Shown: positions 40,264 through 49,260, numbered from the stretch's first letter. The stretch is DNA of 64,000 nucleotides from Micromonospora sp. MA102 (GCF_025460765.1 NZ_JAMWEG010000009.1:186001-250000); one strand, 5' to 3'. Numbers and translations are program-made. Notes: generated from the letters alone by a model not told the origin.

Positions 40264-41904
40264 CTACAGACGCAGCGTCTCCGGGGTGTGCAGGCGAAGC
40301 ATCGTGACGCCGACGTCGCGGGGTAGCCGCCGGCGGGTGGCCATGGACACCGCCACCATCACGGTGAACGCGAGCGGCACCGTCCACGCGGCCGGCTGGG
40401 TGGTCAGCGTGGCCGGCCAGCCGGACAGCGGCGGCCCGAGCACGGTGAGCAGCACGGCGCCGATCGCGGCGCCGCCGCCGACCAGCACCCCGGCGGCGGC
40501 GCCCAGGTCGGTCAGGCCGCGCCACCAGATGCCCAGCACGAGCAGCGGGCAGAAGCTCGACGCGGCGACCGCGAAGGCCAGCCCGACCACCTGGGAGACG
40601 TCCAGCCCGGAGACGTTCAGCGCGAGGATCGCCGGCACACCGCCGGCGATCACCGTGGCCAGCCGGAAGCCGCGCACCGAGCCGCGGCCGAGGACGTCGG
40701 TGGAGATGACCCCGGCCACGCTGGTGAGCAGGCCGGACGAGGTGGAGAGGAACGCCGCGAACGCCCCCGCGGCGACCAGCGCGGCGAGCAGCCGGCCGGT
40801 GGTGCCGTCGCCCAGCGCGGCACCGGGCAGCAGCACCACCACGGCGTCGGTCTGGCCGGTGACCAGCAACTGCGGCGTGTAGACCCGGCCCAGCACGCCG
40901 TAGATCGTGGGCAGCAGGTAGAAGACGCCGACCAGGGCAAGCACGACCAGCGTGGTGCGCCGGGCGGCGGCGCCGTCGGGGTTGGTGTAGAAGCGCACGA
41001 GCACGTGCGGCAACCCCATGGTGCCGAGGAAGGTGGCCAGGATCAGCGAGTACGTCCCGAACAGGCCCCGGTCGTCGTCGCCGGCCGTGTCGGGCAGCAG
41101 CCAGTCGGTGGCGGCGGTGGCCGCGCCGGAGACCTCGGGCACCGGATCACCGGCGGCGAAGTCGAGACGGTCGCCGGGGCGTACCTCCCGGGTGTCGCCG
41201 TCGGGCAGGGTGAGCGTCGCGCGGTGCTCCACCACGACGGTGGTCGCGGTCCGGAACGCCGGCCCGTCGGGCGGGGTCACCGCCGGGCGGGCATCGGCCT
41301 GCCACTGCAACGCCAGGAAGATCGCGGGTACGGCGAGCGCGGTGAGCTTCAACCAGTACTGGAAGGCCTGCACGAAGGTGATCGCCCGCATCCCGCCCAG
41401 CGCCACGTTCGCGGTCACCACGACGGCGACCAGCAGCGCGCCCACCGGGTAGGGCGAGCCGGCCACCGTGGCCAGCGTCAGCCCGGCGCCCTGGAGCTGC
41501 GGCACCAGGTAGAGCCAGCCGATGAAGATCACGAAGACGGTGGCGAGCTTCCGGAGCCGCCGCGAGCCGAGCCGCACCTCGCAGAAGTCGGGCAGGGTGA
41601 AGGCCCCGGAACGGCGCAGCGGGGCGGCCACGAAGAGCAGCAGCGCCAGGTAGCCGGCCGCGAAGCCCACCGGGTACCAGAGGACGTCGACGCCGTACTT
41701 GAGGATCAGCCCGGCCACGCCGAGGAAGCTCGCCGCCGACAGGTACTCCCCACCGATCGCGGCGGCGTTCCAGGTGGGGCTGACGGCCCGCGAGGCGACC
41801 AGGAAGTCGGAGGTGGTCCGGGCCAGCCGCAGCCCGTAGAAGCCGATCCCGACGGTGACCAGGGTGACCGCCACGATCGCGGGGACCACGTAGCCGTTGG
41901 CCAT
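40264..41904 (-). CDS. Sodium:solute symporter, second module
   Basis: A 546-residue SSS transporter with about 13 membrane segments. TTSDFLVASRAVSPTWNAAA and IGGEYLSAASFLGVAGLI are family blocks. An external hydrophilic loop of about 90 residues (about 205-295, including VTPPDGPAFRTATTVVVEHR) is longer than in the ActP-like carrier at 32670. The ATG overlaps the stop of the small membrane-protein gene (TGATG). Its substrate is probably a monocarboxylate. Confidence 0.9.
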   Translation of the reverse strand: MANGYVVPAIVAVTLVTVGIGFYGLRLARTTSDFLVASRAVSPTWNAAAIGGEYLSAASFLGVAGLILKYGVDVLWYPVGFAAGYLALLLFVAAPLRRSGAFTLPDFCEVRLGSRRLRKLATVFVIFIGWLYLVPQLQGAGLTLATVAGSPYPVGALLVAVVVTANVALGGMRAITFVQAFQYWLKLTALAVPAIFLALQWQADARPAVTPPDGPAFRTATTVVVEHRATLTLPDGDTREVRPGDRLDFAAGDPVPEVSGAATAATDWLLPDTAGDDDRGLFGTYSLILATFLGTMGLPHVLVRFYTNPDGAAARRTTLVVLALVGVFYLLPTIYGVLGRVYTPQLLVTGQTDAVVVLLPGAALGDGTTGRLLAALVAAGAFAAFLSTSSGLLTSVAGVISTDVLGRGSVRGFRLATVIAGGVPAILALNVSGLDVSQVVGLAFAVAASSFCPLLVLGIWWRGLTDLGAAAGVLVGGGAAIGAVLLTVLGPPLSGWPATLTTQPAAWTVPLAFTVMVAVSMATRRRLPRDVGVTMLRLHTPETLRL

Positions 41905-42350
41905 CAGCGCTCCGGCCGCTGGACCAGGTCGGTGAAGTCCTGCTCGTTGCGTTCCGCCAGCCGCACGTACGCCCAGCCGACCCCGATCAGGAACGGGAAG
42001 GCGGCCACCCCGAGCAGCAGCCAGGGCAGGTTGACGCCGAGCACGGTGACCCGGCCGACCGAGGGCGCGATGGCGAAGAGCCAGGGCAGCCCGCCCAGCC
42101 CGATCAGCACCAGCAGGCTCAGCCGCAGGGCCAGCGAGAGCTGGGCCCGCATGAGGCCCTGCACCAGCGTCTCGCCGACCCGGGTCTGCTGGGTCAGCTC
42201 GGAGCGGGTGTGATCGGCGCGGCTGCGCGGGCGGGCGACCTCGGCGAGCACGACGCGGGTCCGCCGGGGTGGCTGCGGGGCGCGCGGGCCGGGGACCGGA
42301 GCCGACCCGTCGGGCCGCCCCGGAACGTCCTGCTCCTCCGCTCCGGTCAT
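41904..42350 (-). CDS. Small membrane protein coupled to the second symporter
   Basis: A 148-residue protein: a Pro/Arg-rich cytosolic head (1-60), then two membrane segments (about 73-95 and 106-128) and VRLAERNEQDFTDLVQR at the end. The layout equals DUF485 plus a long head and it holds the same operon position as the DUF485 partner of the other symporter, so it is taken as an accessory subunit. Three DnaA boxes lie upstream of its start. Confidence 0.78.
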   Translation of the reverse strand: MTGAEEQDVPGRPDGSAPVPGPRAPQPPRRTRVVLAEVARPRSRADHTRSELTQQTRVGETLVQGLMRAQLSLALRLSLLVLIGLGGLPWLFAIAPSVGRVTVLGVNLPWLLLGVAAFPFLIGVGWAYVRLAERNEQDFTDLVQRPER

Positions 42351-42403
42351 CCCCGGCAGTCTCGCCTGATCAGCGGGAATGTCAAGAGCGCCGGGGACGG
42401 CCC

Positions 42404-42476
42404 TGTGGACAACGTGTGGACAACGCTTCACTCCTGTGGACAACCCCGTGGATGACGGCCGCCTTGTTGTGGACGA
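42404..42476. promoter_or_regulatory. Cluster of phased DnaA boxes
   Basis: TGTGGACAA, the complement of the DnaA box TTGTCCACA, occurs perfectly at 42404-42412, 42415-42423 and 42435-42443, and with one mismatch at 42468-42476. All four point the same way. Start-to-start distances of 11, 20 and 33 nt are close to one, two and three helical turns. The cluster lies 54 nt upstream of the small membrane-protein gene. Confidence 0.65.
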
Positions 42477-42512
42477 CGGAGGGCATGTCAGGGTGAGCAG
42501 GTAGGTGTGCGA

Positions 42513-43175
42513 TCACGGCAGGCCGACTCGGACCGGGTCGGCCGTGGCCGAGCCCAGCCAGGTGTGCGGGTTGCCGAACCAGCACCAGCCCAGCTTCGGC
42601 GCGCCCTGGCTGATCCAGAGCGCCGGCACCCGCTTGTCCCCGCAGCGGGAGCCGACCAGCGAGAAGCATCGGTTGCTGGCCAGCGCCGGCGGGTGCAGGG
42701 TGACGAAGGCGAGGCCCTCGTCGATCGTGATCGGCAGCCGGCCCCGCTCGGTCATCTGGGCCAGCGCGGTGGACGGCGGCAGGTTGCGGTACTCCTCGCC
42801 CCGGTCGACGTCGAAGAGCAGGTACGCGGGCCCGGGCGGCACCTCCAGCTCCTTGATCGGGTCGAACGCCGGCAGGTCGTCGGCGGGGAAGTTCCGGTCG
42901 AGGATGCCGGGCTTCCGCTTCCCGTCGAGCGTGGTCAGCGCGATGCGCTCCTGGACGGGCACCAGCTCGCGCGTGGTCACCAGCAGGAAGGGCACCCGCC
43001 CGTCGGTGGGCGCGGCCAGGTCGCCGGCCCCGGTGACGGCCGCCGCGCGCAGCGGGGTGAGCAGGTCGCGGAAGGCCTGCTCGGTCAGCCCGGCCAGGGC
43101 CGGGTAGTCGAGCTGCACCAGTCGGTCGAGTTGCCGGTCGAATTCGGTCGCGGCGTCGTAGCGGCTGTCGGGCAT
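42513..43175 (-). CDS. DUF5701 family protein
   Basis: A 220-residue actinomycete protein of unknown function. EFDRQLDRLVQLDYPALAGL and VRVGLP at the very end are family landmarks; the middle has LFDVDRGEEYRNLPP. It is soluble with no signal peptide. GGAGG precedes the ATG closely, and a 31 bp palindrome (43189-43219) sits just upstream, so it is likely repressor-controlled. Confidence 0.82.
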   Translation of the reverse strand: MPDSRYDAATEFDRQLDRLVQLDYPALAGLTEQAFRDLLTPLRAAAVTGAGDLAAPTDGRVPFLLVTTRELVPVQERIALTTLDGKRKPGILDRNFPADDLPAFDPIKELEVPPGPAYLLFDVDRGEEYRNLPPSTALAQMTERGRLPITIDEGLAFVTLHPPALASNRCFSLVGSRCGDKRVPALWISQGAPKLGWCWFGNPHTWLGSATADPVRVGLP

Positions 43176-43188
43176 GGAGCCTCCACTC

Positions 43189-43219
43189 TGTCGTACGGCG
43201 TCCCGTACAGCGTACGACA
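43189..43219. promoter_or_regulatory. Operator-like palindrome upstream of the DUF5701 gene
   Basis: TGTCGTACG (43189-43197) and CGTACGACA (43211-43219) are perfect 9 bp arms with a 13 nt centre that itself holds a third GTAC. It ends 14 nt before the ATG and would cover the -10 to ribosome-site zone. Confidence 0.45.
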
Positions 43220-43258
43220 ACGGGTGCGTATTCCCGACCGGCGGAAGAATTTCTGAAA

Positions 43259-44023
43259 TCAGCGGTTCCAGTCCTGCTTGGCCGCGCGGACCAGCTTGTC
43301 CTTCAACTCCCGGGTGTGCCGGCGGCTCACCGGCAGCTCCGCCCCGTCGATCACCACCACGTAGCCGGAGTTGACCAGCCGCAGCTCGGCGATCAGCTTG
43401 AGCTGCACCAGGTAGGAGCGGTGCACCCGGACGAACCCCGCGTCGGCCCAGCGCTCGGCGAGGGTGGCCAGCGAGACCCGGACCAGGTGCGAACCGTCCG
43501 CGGTGTGCAGCCGGGCGTAGTCGCCCTGCGCCTCCACCCAGCGCACCGCCGAGCGGGGCAGCATCCGCGTGGTCCCGGCCAGCTCGATCGGGATGGTCGG
43601 ATCCTCCTCGGCCCGGGCCAGCGCCGCCGGGTGCGAGGGCACCACCCGGGAACCGATCACCCGGCGCAGCGACTCGGCCAGCCGCTCCGCGCGGACCGGC
43701 TTGCGCACGTAGTCCGTGGCGCCCAGGTCGAAGGCGTCCACCGCGCCGTCGTCGTACGCCGTCACGAACACGATCGCCGGCGGCCGGGCGAACCGGCGCA
43801 GCACCCGGGCCAGCTCCATGCCGTCCAGCCCGGGCATCCGGATGTCCAGGAAGACCACGTCCACGTCGCCGTCGCGCAGCACCCGCAGCGCCTCGGTCGC
43901 GTCACCCGCCGTGTGCAGCCGGGCCACCCGCGGGTCGGCCCGCAGGTGGTACGCCAGCTCGTCCAGGGCCGGCGGCTCGTCGTCGACCGCCAGCACGCGG
44001 AGAAACCCGGTCGCGGTGTTCAT
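43259..44023 (-). CDS. LytTR-type response regulator
   Basis: A 254-residue regulator. The receiver domain (about 8-125) has the acidic pair VDDEPP, the phosphoacceptor Asp near 58 in VFLDIRMPG, Thr in FVTAYDD and Lys in RKPV. The C-terminal LytTR DNA-binding domain (about 150-250) includes WVEAQGDYARLHTADGSHL and the final FVRVHRSYLV block. Its start overlaps the kinase stop by 4 nt. In other bacteria LytTR systems control carboxylate carriers; the symporter operon lies just downstream. Confidence 0.93.
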   Translation of the reverse strand: MNTATGFLRVLAVDDEPPALDELAYHLRADPRVARLHTAGDATEALRVLRDGDVDVVFLDIRMPGLDGMELARVLRRFARPPAIVFVTAYDDGAVDAFDLGATDYVRKPVRAERLAESLRRVIGSRVVPSHPAALARAEEDPTIPIELAGTTRMLPRSAVRWVEAQGDYARLHTADGSHLVRVSLATLAERWADAGFVRVHRSYLVQLKLIAELRLVNSGYVVVIDGAELPVSRRHTRELKDKLVRAAKQDWNR

Positions 44024-45243
44024 GACGTCGCCCGTACCCCGGGGTGGAACTTCGGCACCCGCATGCTGACCTTCGTACCCGAGCCCAGACCGGTCTCGAC
44101 GACCAGGCCGAACCGGTCCCCGAAGGCCGACCGGAGCCGCTCGTCGACGTTCGAGAGGCCGACGTGCTGGCCCGGGTCGTCGCCCGGGTCGCCGTCGGCG
44201 CCCGCGAGCTCGGCGATGCCGGCGGTCAGCGTCGTCGGATCCATCCCCACCCCGTCGTCCTCCACCGTGATGTGGCATTCGGCGCCCGCGTCCCGGGCCT
44301 CGATGCTCACCATGCCGGTGCCCGGCTTGCGGGACAACCCGTGCCGGACCGCGTTCTCGACCAACGGCTGGAGGCAGAGGAACGGCAGCGTCACCGGCAG
44401 CACCTCCGGGGCGATCTGGAGGCGCACCTGGAGCCGCTCGCCGAACCGGGCCCGCTCGATCGTCAGGTAGCGGTCGATCGAGCGCAGCTCCTCGGCCAGC
44501 GTGGTGAACTCCCCGTGCGCCCGGAACGAGTAGCGGGTGAACTCGGCGAACTCCAGGATCAGCTCGCGGGCCCGCTCCGGGTCGGTGCGGACGAACGAGC
44601 CGATCGCGGTCAGCGCGTTGTAGATGAAGTGCGGGCTGATCTGAGCGCGCAGCGCGCGCACCTCGGCCCGGGCCAGGCGCTCCCGGGAGGAGTCCAGCTC
44701 GGCCAGGGCGAGCTGGTCGCCGGCCCAGTGCGCGGTTTCCAGGGTCGCCTGCACCAGGCCCGGGGCGGGCCGCTCGCCGGCCACCGCCACCAGCGCCCCG
44801 ACCACCCGGCCGTCCGCACTCAGCGGGGCCACCACCGCGCCCCGGACCGGGCAGTCCACCAGGTCGCAGTGCAGCTCCGACTCGCGCAGCACCGTCGAGC
44901 GCCCGGTGCCGACCGCCCTCCGGGCCGCCGCGAGCAGCTGGTCGCCGTGATGCGCGCCGTGCCCGTCGAGGGCCAGCAGGACCTCGCGGTCGGTCAGGGC
45001 CAGCCCGGCCGCGCCCACCAGGGCCCGCAGATGGCGTACGGCCTTCGCCGCGCCCGCCGCGCTCAGACCGCCCCGCAGCGGCTCGGCGGCGAGCCCGGCG
45101 GTGTGCAGGACCTCGTAGGTGGCCCGCTGGGTGGCCGTGGCGATGCCCCGGCGGGCGCGCAGCCGCAGCACCGCCCACAGCGCCGCGGCCAGCGCGGTGA
45201 CCAGCGAGACGACGCCGAACACGGCCGAGAGGTTGCCACCCAC
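44020..45243 (-). CDS. LytS-like sensor histidine kinase
   Basis: A 407-residue kinase with one N-terminal membrane segment (about 5-25), a GAF-like region with paired cysteines (ELHCDLVDCPVRG, about 120-132), and the His_kinase/HATPase module: phosphoacceptor in ISPHFIYNALTAIGS (about 204-218), LVENAVRHGL as N box, VEDDGVGM and GLSNVDERL as G boxes. It uses GTG 45243 and is coupled to the LytTR regulator by ATGA. The Cys pair could sense redox state or metal; this is inference. Confidence 0.92.
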   Translation of the reverse strand: MGGNLSAVFGVVSLVTALAAALWAVLRLRARRGIATATQRATYEVLHTAGLAAEPLRGGLSAAGAAKAVRHLRALVGAAGLALTDREVLLALDGHGAHHGDQLLAAARRAVGTGRSTVLRESELHCDLVDCPVRGAVVAPLSADGRVVGALVAVAGERPAPGLVQATLETAHWAGDQLALAELDSSRERLARAEVRALRAQISPHFIYNALTAIGSFVRTDPERARELILEFAEFTRYSFRAHGEFTTLAEELRSIDRYLTIERARFGERLQVRLQIAPEVLPVTLPFLCLQPLVENAVRHGLSRKPGTGMVSIEARDAGAECHITVEDDGVGMDPTTLTAGIAELAGADGDPGDDPGQHVGLSNVDERLRSAFGDRFGLVVETGLGSGTKVSMRVPKFHPGVRATS

Positions 45244-45270
45244 GACACAGATCCTGGCCGGTGCCGGCCG

Positions 45271-46509
45271 CTACGCCAACCCGCCGTCGTCCGCCGCACG
45301 CCTACCGGCGGGTGGCAGCGCCGGGACGGCACCGCCCAGCGGATCCGCCAGCAGCGCCGAGAAGCCCAGCTCGGCGGCGCCGACCAGGGTGGCGTCGTCG
45401 CCCAGCGCCGAGGTGCGCAGCCGTACCCGCTCCCTGGCCACGGGCAGCACGTTGGCGGCGATGCGGGTACGGACCTGGTCCGCCGCCACGCCGGGGTAGA
45501 CGTCGCGCAGCATCCCGCCGAAGATCACGATGCCCGGGTTGAAGAGGTTGATCAGATTCGCCACGCCGACTCCGAGCCAGTCCCCGATGCGGTGCAGCGC
45601 CTCGAGGGCCGCCGGGTCGCCGCGGCCGGCGTCGGTCACCACGTCCCGCAGGGCGTCGCGTCCGGACCGGTCGGCCGGCCGCCCGGCGGCGTCGAGCAGG
45701 GCCCGCTCGCCGACCTCCGCCTCCAGGCAGCCGTGGGAGCCGCACCCGCACGGCCGGCCGCCATGCGGGTTGACCACCATGTGCCCCAGCTCGCAGGCGT
45801 AGCCGCCGTCACCGTCGAGCAGCTTGCCGCCGACGATGATCCCGCCACCCACGCCGACGTCGCCATGTAGGTAGATCATGTTCTGGAAGCCGAGGCCCGC
45901 GCCGCGCCGCTGCTCGGCGACCGCCCCGAGATGGGCCTCGTTGCCCACCGGCACCGGACGGGCCAGGCCCAGCCGGTGGCCGAGCTCGGCACCGAACGCC
46001 TGGTCCACCCAACCCAGGTCCGGCCCGAACCGGACCATCCCGTCGCCCGGCCGGATCATCCCGCAGTACGAGGCGCCGACCCCGACACACACCGCCTCCG
46101 GCGGCGCCCCGTCGTGCAGTTCGCGCCCGAACCCGGCGAGGACCTCGACCACCCGGTCGAGGTCGGCCCCGGCGCGGGGGCGGGCCGCCCACCGGCGGTC
46201 CAGGATGACGCCGCCCAACCCGACGCGGGCGGCGGTCAGCCAGTCCACGGCGACGTCGAACGCCAGCACGTACACCCGGGTGGTCTCCGGTCGCACCACC
46301 AGCGACGGCCGTCCCGTGCGGCCGGTGTCCGTCGGGGCCTCCTCGCGGACCAGTCCCGCGGCGGTGAGCTCCAGGGTCAGGGCCATGATGGTGCTGCGGT
46401 TCAAGCCCATCCGCTCGGCCAGCGCCGCGCGGGAGACCGACCCGTCGAGGTGGACGTGGCGGAGCAGGGTGCCGAGGTTGCGCCGGCGGATCTCCTCCTG
46501 GAGCAACAT
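45271..46509 (-). CDS. ROK-family transcriptional regulator
   Basis: A 412-residue protein: a winged helix at about 1-75 (VSRAALAERMGLNRSTIMAL) followed by a sugar-kinase-like ROK domain. The zinc motif CGCGSHGCLEAE and ELGHMVVNPHGG are present. The usual catalytic NDA triplet is NEA here (VGNEAHLGA), so kinase activity is doubtful, as in repressors of the NagC/XylR type. It ends 27 nt before the LytS kinase start. It probably represses sugar genes; the ligand is unknown. Confidence 0.9.
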   Translation of the reverse strand: MLLQEEIRRRNLGTLLRHVHLDGSVSRAALAERMGLNRSTIMALTLELTAAGLVREEAPTDTGRTGRPSLVVRPETTRVYVLAFDVAVDWLTAARVGLGGVILDRRWAARPRAGADLDRVVEVLAGFGRELHDGAPPEAVCVGVGASYCGMIRPGDGMVRFGPDLGWVDQAFGAELGHRLGLARPVPVGNEAHLGAVAEQRRGAGLGFQNMIYLHGDVGVGGGIIVGGKLLDGDGGYACELGHMVVNPHGGRPCGCGSHGCLEAEVGERALLDAAGRPADRSGRDALRDVVTDAGRGDPAALEALHRIGDWLGVGVANLINLFNPGIVIFGGMLRDVYPGVAADQVRTRIAANVLPVARERVRLRTSALGDDATLVGAAELGFSALLADPLGGAVPALPPAGRRAADDGGLA

Positions 46510-46542
46510 GACCTCCCGCGTCGGTCGCTCCGGCCGCTCCGC

Positions 46543-48102
46543 CTAGTAGGCGCCCTTGCGGGCGAGCACCACCCCGACGGTCCGCCACAGGATGCTCAGG
46601 TCGTACGCCAGCGACCAGTTGTCGACGTAGTAGAGGTCGAGCCGGACCGCCTCGTCCCAGGAGAGGTCGGAGCGGCCGGAGACCTGCCACAGCCCGGTCA
46701 TGCCCGGACGGACCAGCAGCCGGCGCCGGACGTCGCCCAGGAAGTCACCGTCGTCCGCGGGAAGCGGACGCGGGCCGACCAGGGACATCTCGCCCCAGAG
46801 CACGTTGATCAGCTGGGGCAGCTCGTCGAGCGAGGAGGCGCGCAGGAAGCGGCCCACCGGGAAGACCCGGGGGTCCTGCTTCATCTTGAACAGCATGCCG
46901 TCGGTCTCGTTCTGGTCGACCAGGCCGGCCAGCCGCTCCTCGGCGTCGACGTACATGGTCCGGAACTTCCAGACCCGGAAGGTCCGCCCCTCGTGCCCGA
47001 CCCGGGGCTGCCGGAAGAAGACCGGCCCGGGGTCGGAGATCCGGATGGCGATTGCGATCGCGGCGAAGAGCGGAGCCAGCAGCAGCAGGCCCAGCCCGGC
47101 GGCGACCCGGTCCATCAGGTTCTTGGCGAGCAGCGCCGGCCCGGACAGGGTCGGCTCCTCGACGTGCAGCAGCGGCAGGCCCTCGATCGGGCGGATGTGC
47201 ACCCGCGGGCCGGCGATGTCGGTGAGCTGGGGCGCGACCACCAGGTCGACGCCGGAGCCCTCCAGCTGCCAGGCCATCCGGCGCAGCTCGCCCGGCTCGG
47301 CGCTGGCCGAGCCGCAGACCGCGATGGTGTCGCCGCCGACCTCCCGCACCAGCGCGAGCACGTCCCGGCCGGCGTAGACCGGCACCGGCGTCTCGATGCC
47401 CCGGGCGGCGGCGTACCCGTCGGTCAGGTGGATGGCCACCGGGACCAGGCCGGCCCCCGGGTTGCGGGTGACCGCGGTGAAGACCTCCAGGCACTCCGGC
47501 AGGGTGCCGACCAGCACCATCCGGTGCCCGGCGTGGCCGACCCGGCGGCGGACGGCGTGCAGCGTCATCCGGGCGATCATCCGGCCCAGCAGGATCAGCA
47601 GCATGGCGCCGAGCAGGGCGAAGCCGACCGTCCACCGGGACAGCGAGTAGGTCTTGGTCGCGAAGGCGATGAACGAGACGGTGGCGGCCACCGCCACGCC
47701 GGCCCGGGTCACCCGCTTGAACTCGTCGGGCCCGAGGCCGAGATAGCGCCGGTCGTAGGCCCGGTTGCCCCACAGGATGAGCAGCCAGCCGAGCGGCAGC
47801 AGCAGGAACGCGACGGTGTAGAACCACGACTGGGGCGCGTGCCGGAAGCCCGAGTCGGCCTGCTCGAAGATCTGGATGGCCAGGTAGCTGGCCAGGGCCG
47901 CCGCGCCGAAGTCGAGCAGCAGGAGGATCGCGATGTAGGGCCGGTGCCAGCGGGACACCCGGCGGCGGGCGCGAGCCCACGCCAACCGGGGTACGCCGTT
48001 GTGCGACGGCGGAGTCGGCGGCTGGATCTCGAAGCTGTCGACGTGCCGCACGCTCTCGCTCCGGCCTGTGTTGGTTACCGGGCGCTGGAGGCTTGTCGTC
48101 AC
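46543..48102 (-). CDS. Initiating polyprenyl glycosylphosphotransferase (WbaP/CpsE type)
   Basis: A 519-residue membrane enzyme that would load the first sugar phosphate on undecaprenyl phosphate. It has a hydrophilic head, four to five membrane segments (about 55-175), a CoA-binding-like middle domain (about 185-310) and the bacterial sugar transferase domain (about 325-519): GPVFFRQPRVGHEGRTFRVW, KFRTMYVDAEER, RASSLDELPQL and RPGMTGLWQVSGRS. GTG 48102 is the longest supported start. The 273 nt upstream hold a possible -10, TATAGT at 48281-48286. Confidence 0.93.
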   Translation of the reverse strand: MTTSLQRPVTNTGRSESVRHVDSFEIQPPTPPSHNGVPRLAWARARRRVSRWHRPYIAILLLLDFGAAALASYLAIQIFEQADSGFRHAPQSWFYTVAFLLLPLGWLLILWGNRAYDRRYLGLGPDEFKRVTRAGVAVAATVSFIAFATKTYSLSRWTVGFALLGAMLLILLGRMIARMTLHAVRRRVGHAGHRMVLVGTLPECLEVFTAVTRNPGAGLVPVAIHLTDGYAAARGIETPVPVYAGRDVLALVREVGGDTIAVCGSASAEPGELRRMAWQLEGSGVDLVVAPQLTDIAGPRVHIRPIEGLPLLHVEEPTLSGPALLAKNLMDRVAAGLGLLLLAPLFAAIAIAIRISDPGPVFFRQPRVGHEGRTFRVWKFRTMYVDAEERLAGLVDQNETDGMLFKMKQDPRVFPVGRFLRASSLDELPQLINVLWGEMSLVGPRPLPADDGDFLGDVRRRLLVRPGMTGLWQVSGRSDLSWDEAVRLDLYYVDNWSLAYDLSILWRTVGVVLARKGAY

Positions 48103-48375
48103 CTCAACCCATGTCCTCCCGCATGACTCGCGCCCTCACTCGCCGTGAGGGCCCGGGTCGCCCACCGTCCCAGTCTCCCACGCGGGCCCGGCCCGGACCG
48201 CCCCCGGAGGGGAAGCCGTCCGATGATGCTCGCGAGGATCTGGCCGGCTCCGAGTCGGTTGTGAAGCCGGGGACCGAGCCACTATACCGATGGATGGCGG
48301 CCCCGGTAGAGGTGCGGAGTGGGACCTTCGGCGATCCGCGGACGATTCCTCTCCGTAACCGAGGAGTGCCGTTAC

Positions 48376-49236
48376 TCACCGTACGAGCCGGGACAACCGT
48401 CGGTCAGCCAGCGGCTTGCCGCCGGTCTGACAGGTGGGACAGTATTGCAGGCTCGAATCGGCGAACGAGACCTCTCGCACGAGGTCGCCGCAGACCGGGC
48501 ACGGCAGCCCCTTCCGGGCGTGGACCTTGAGCCCGGAGCGCTTCTCGCCCTTCAGCTCCGCGGCCCGTTGCCCCATCGAGCGCCGGACCGCGTCACCGAG
48601 CACCGCGCGGGTCGCCGCGTGCAGCGTGGCGAGCTGGTCGTCGGTCAGCCGGTCGGTGATCGCGAACGGGGAGAGCTTCGCCGCGTGCAGAATCTCGTCG
48701 GAGTACGCGTTGCCGATCCCCGCGAGCACCGACTGGTCGGTCAGCACCCCCTTGACCTGCCCCCGCCGCCCGCGCAGCCGGGCGCCGAAGGTGGCCAGGT
48801 CGGCCTCCAGGGCGTCCGGGCCCAGCTTGCCCACCCCCGGCACCAGGGCCGGGTCGGTCACCAGGTACGCGGCCAGCTTCTTCTGCGTGCCCGCCTCCGT
48901 CAGGTCGAAGCCGGAGCCGTCGTCGAGACGTACCCGCAGGGCGATCGGGCCCTTGCCGGGGCGCAGCGGGGCGGTCGACGGGAACGCCTCCCGGTAGTGC
49001 AGCCAGCCCGCCCGGGCCAGGTGGACCACCAGGTGCAGGCCCTCGTCGAACCGGACGTCCAGGAACTTGCCGTACCGGCCCGCGCCGACCACCGCCCGGC
49101 CGGCGACCGCGCTCGGCGGCGGGTCGTACGTCTTCAGCGCGTTGATCGCGGCGACCTCGAACCGCTCGACCCGCCGGCCGACCGCCCGCTCGCGCAGGTA
49201 GCCGGCGAGCGCTTCCACCTCCGGTAGTTCAGGCAC
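48376..49236 (-). CDS. Fpg/Nei-family DNA glycosylase
   Basis: A 286-residue base-excision repair enzyme. After the GTG it reads PELPEVEAL, giving the catalytic N-terminal Pro2 and Glu3. VLTDQSVLAGIGNAYSDEIL is the H2TH block, and CPVCGD ... CPTCQ near the C-terminus is the zinc finger. Whether it prefers oxidised purines (Fpg) or pyrimidines (Nei) cannot be told. TACCGT (49243-49248) with 6 nt to the start indicates a leaderless mRNA. Confidence 0.93.
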   Translation of the reverse strand: MPELPEVEALAGYLRERAVGRRVERFEVAAINALKTYDPPPSAVAGRAVVGAGRYGKFLDVRFDEGLHLVVHLARAGWLHYREAFPSTAPLRPGKGPIALRVRLDDGSGFDLTEAGTQKKLAAYLVTDPALVPGVGKLGPDALEADLATFGARLRGRRGQVKGVLTDQSVLAGIGNAYSDEILHAAKLSPFAITDRLTDDQLATLHAATRAVLGDAVRRSMGQRAAELKGEKRSGLKVHARKGLPCPVCGDLVREVSFADSSLQYCPTCQTGGKPLADRRLSRLVR

Positions 49237-49242
49237 CGTACA

Positions 49243-49252
49243 ACGGTAGCCT
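49243..49252. promoter_or_regulatory. Bidirectional -10 shared by the glycosylase and glycosyltransferase genes
   Basis: The minus-strand TACCGT (49243-49248) and plus-strand TAGCCT (49247-49252) share the TA at 49247-49248. Gaps of 6 and 8 nt lead to start codons at 49236 and 49261, so both genes would be leaderless from one melted site. Only 24 nt separate the two starts. Confidence 0.5.
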
Positions 49253-49260
49253 TCTTTCCC

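Noticed and set aside
42447..42455. A fifth DnaA-like box, CGTGGATGA
   Set aside because: Three mismatches to the consensus; not counted although the spacing fits.
48103..48375. A hidden gene or RNA in the 273 nt gap upstream of the glycosylphosphotransferase
   Set aside because: Only a possible TATAGT -10 on the minus strand and a short CCTCAC/GTGAGG hairpin are visible; no convincing -35 or coding frame.
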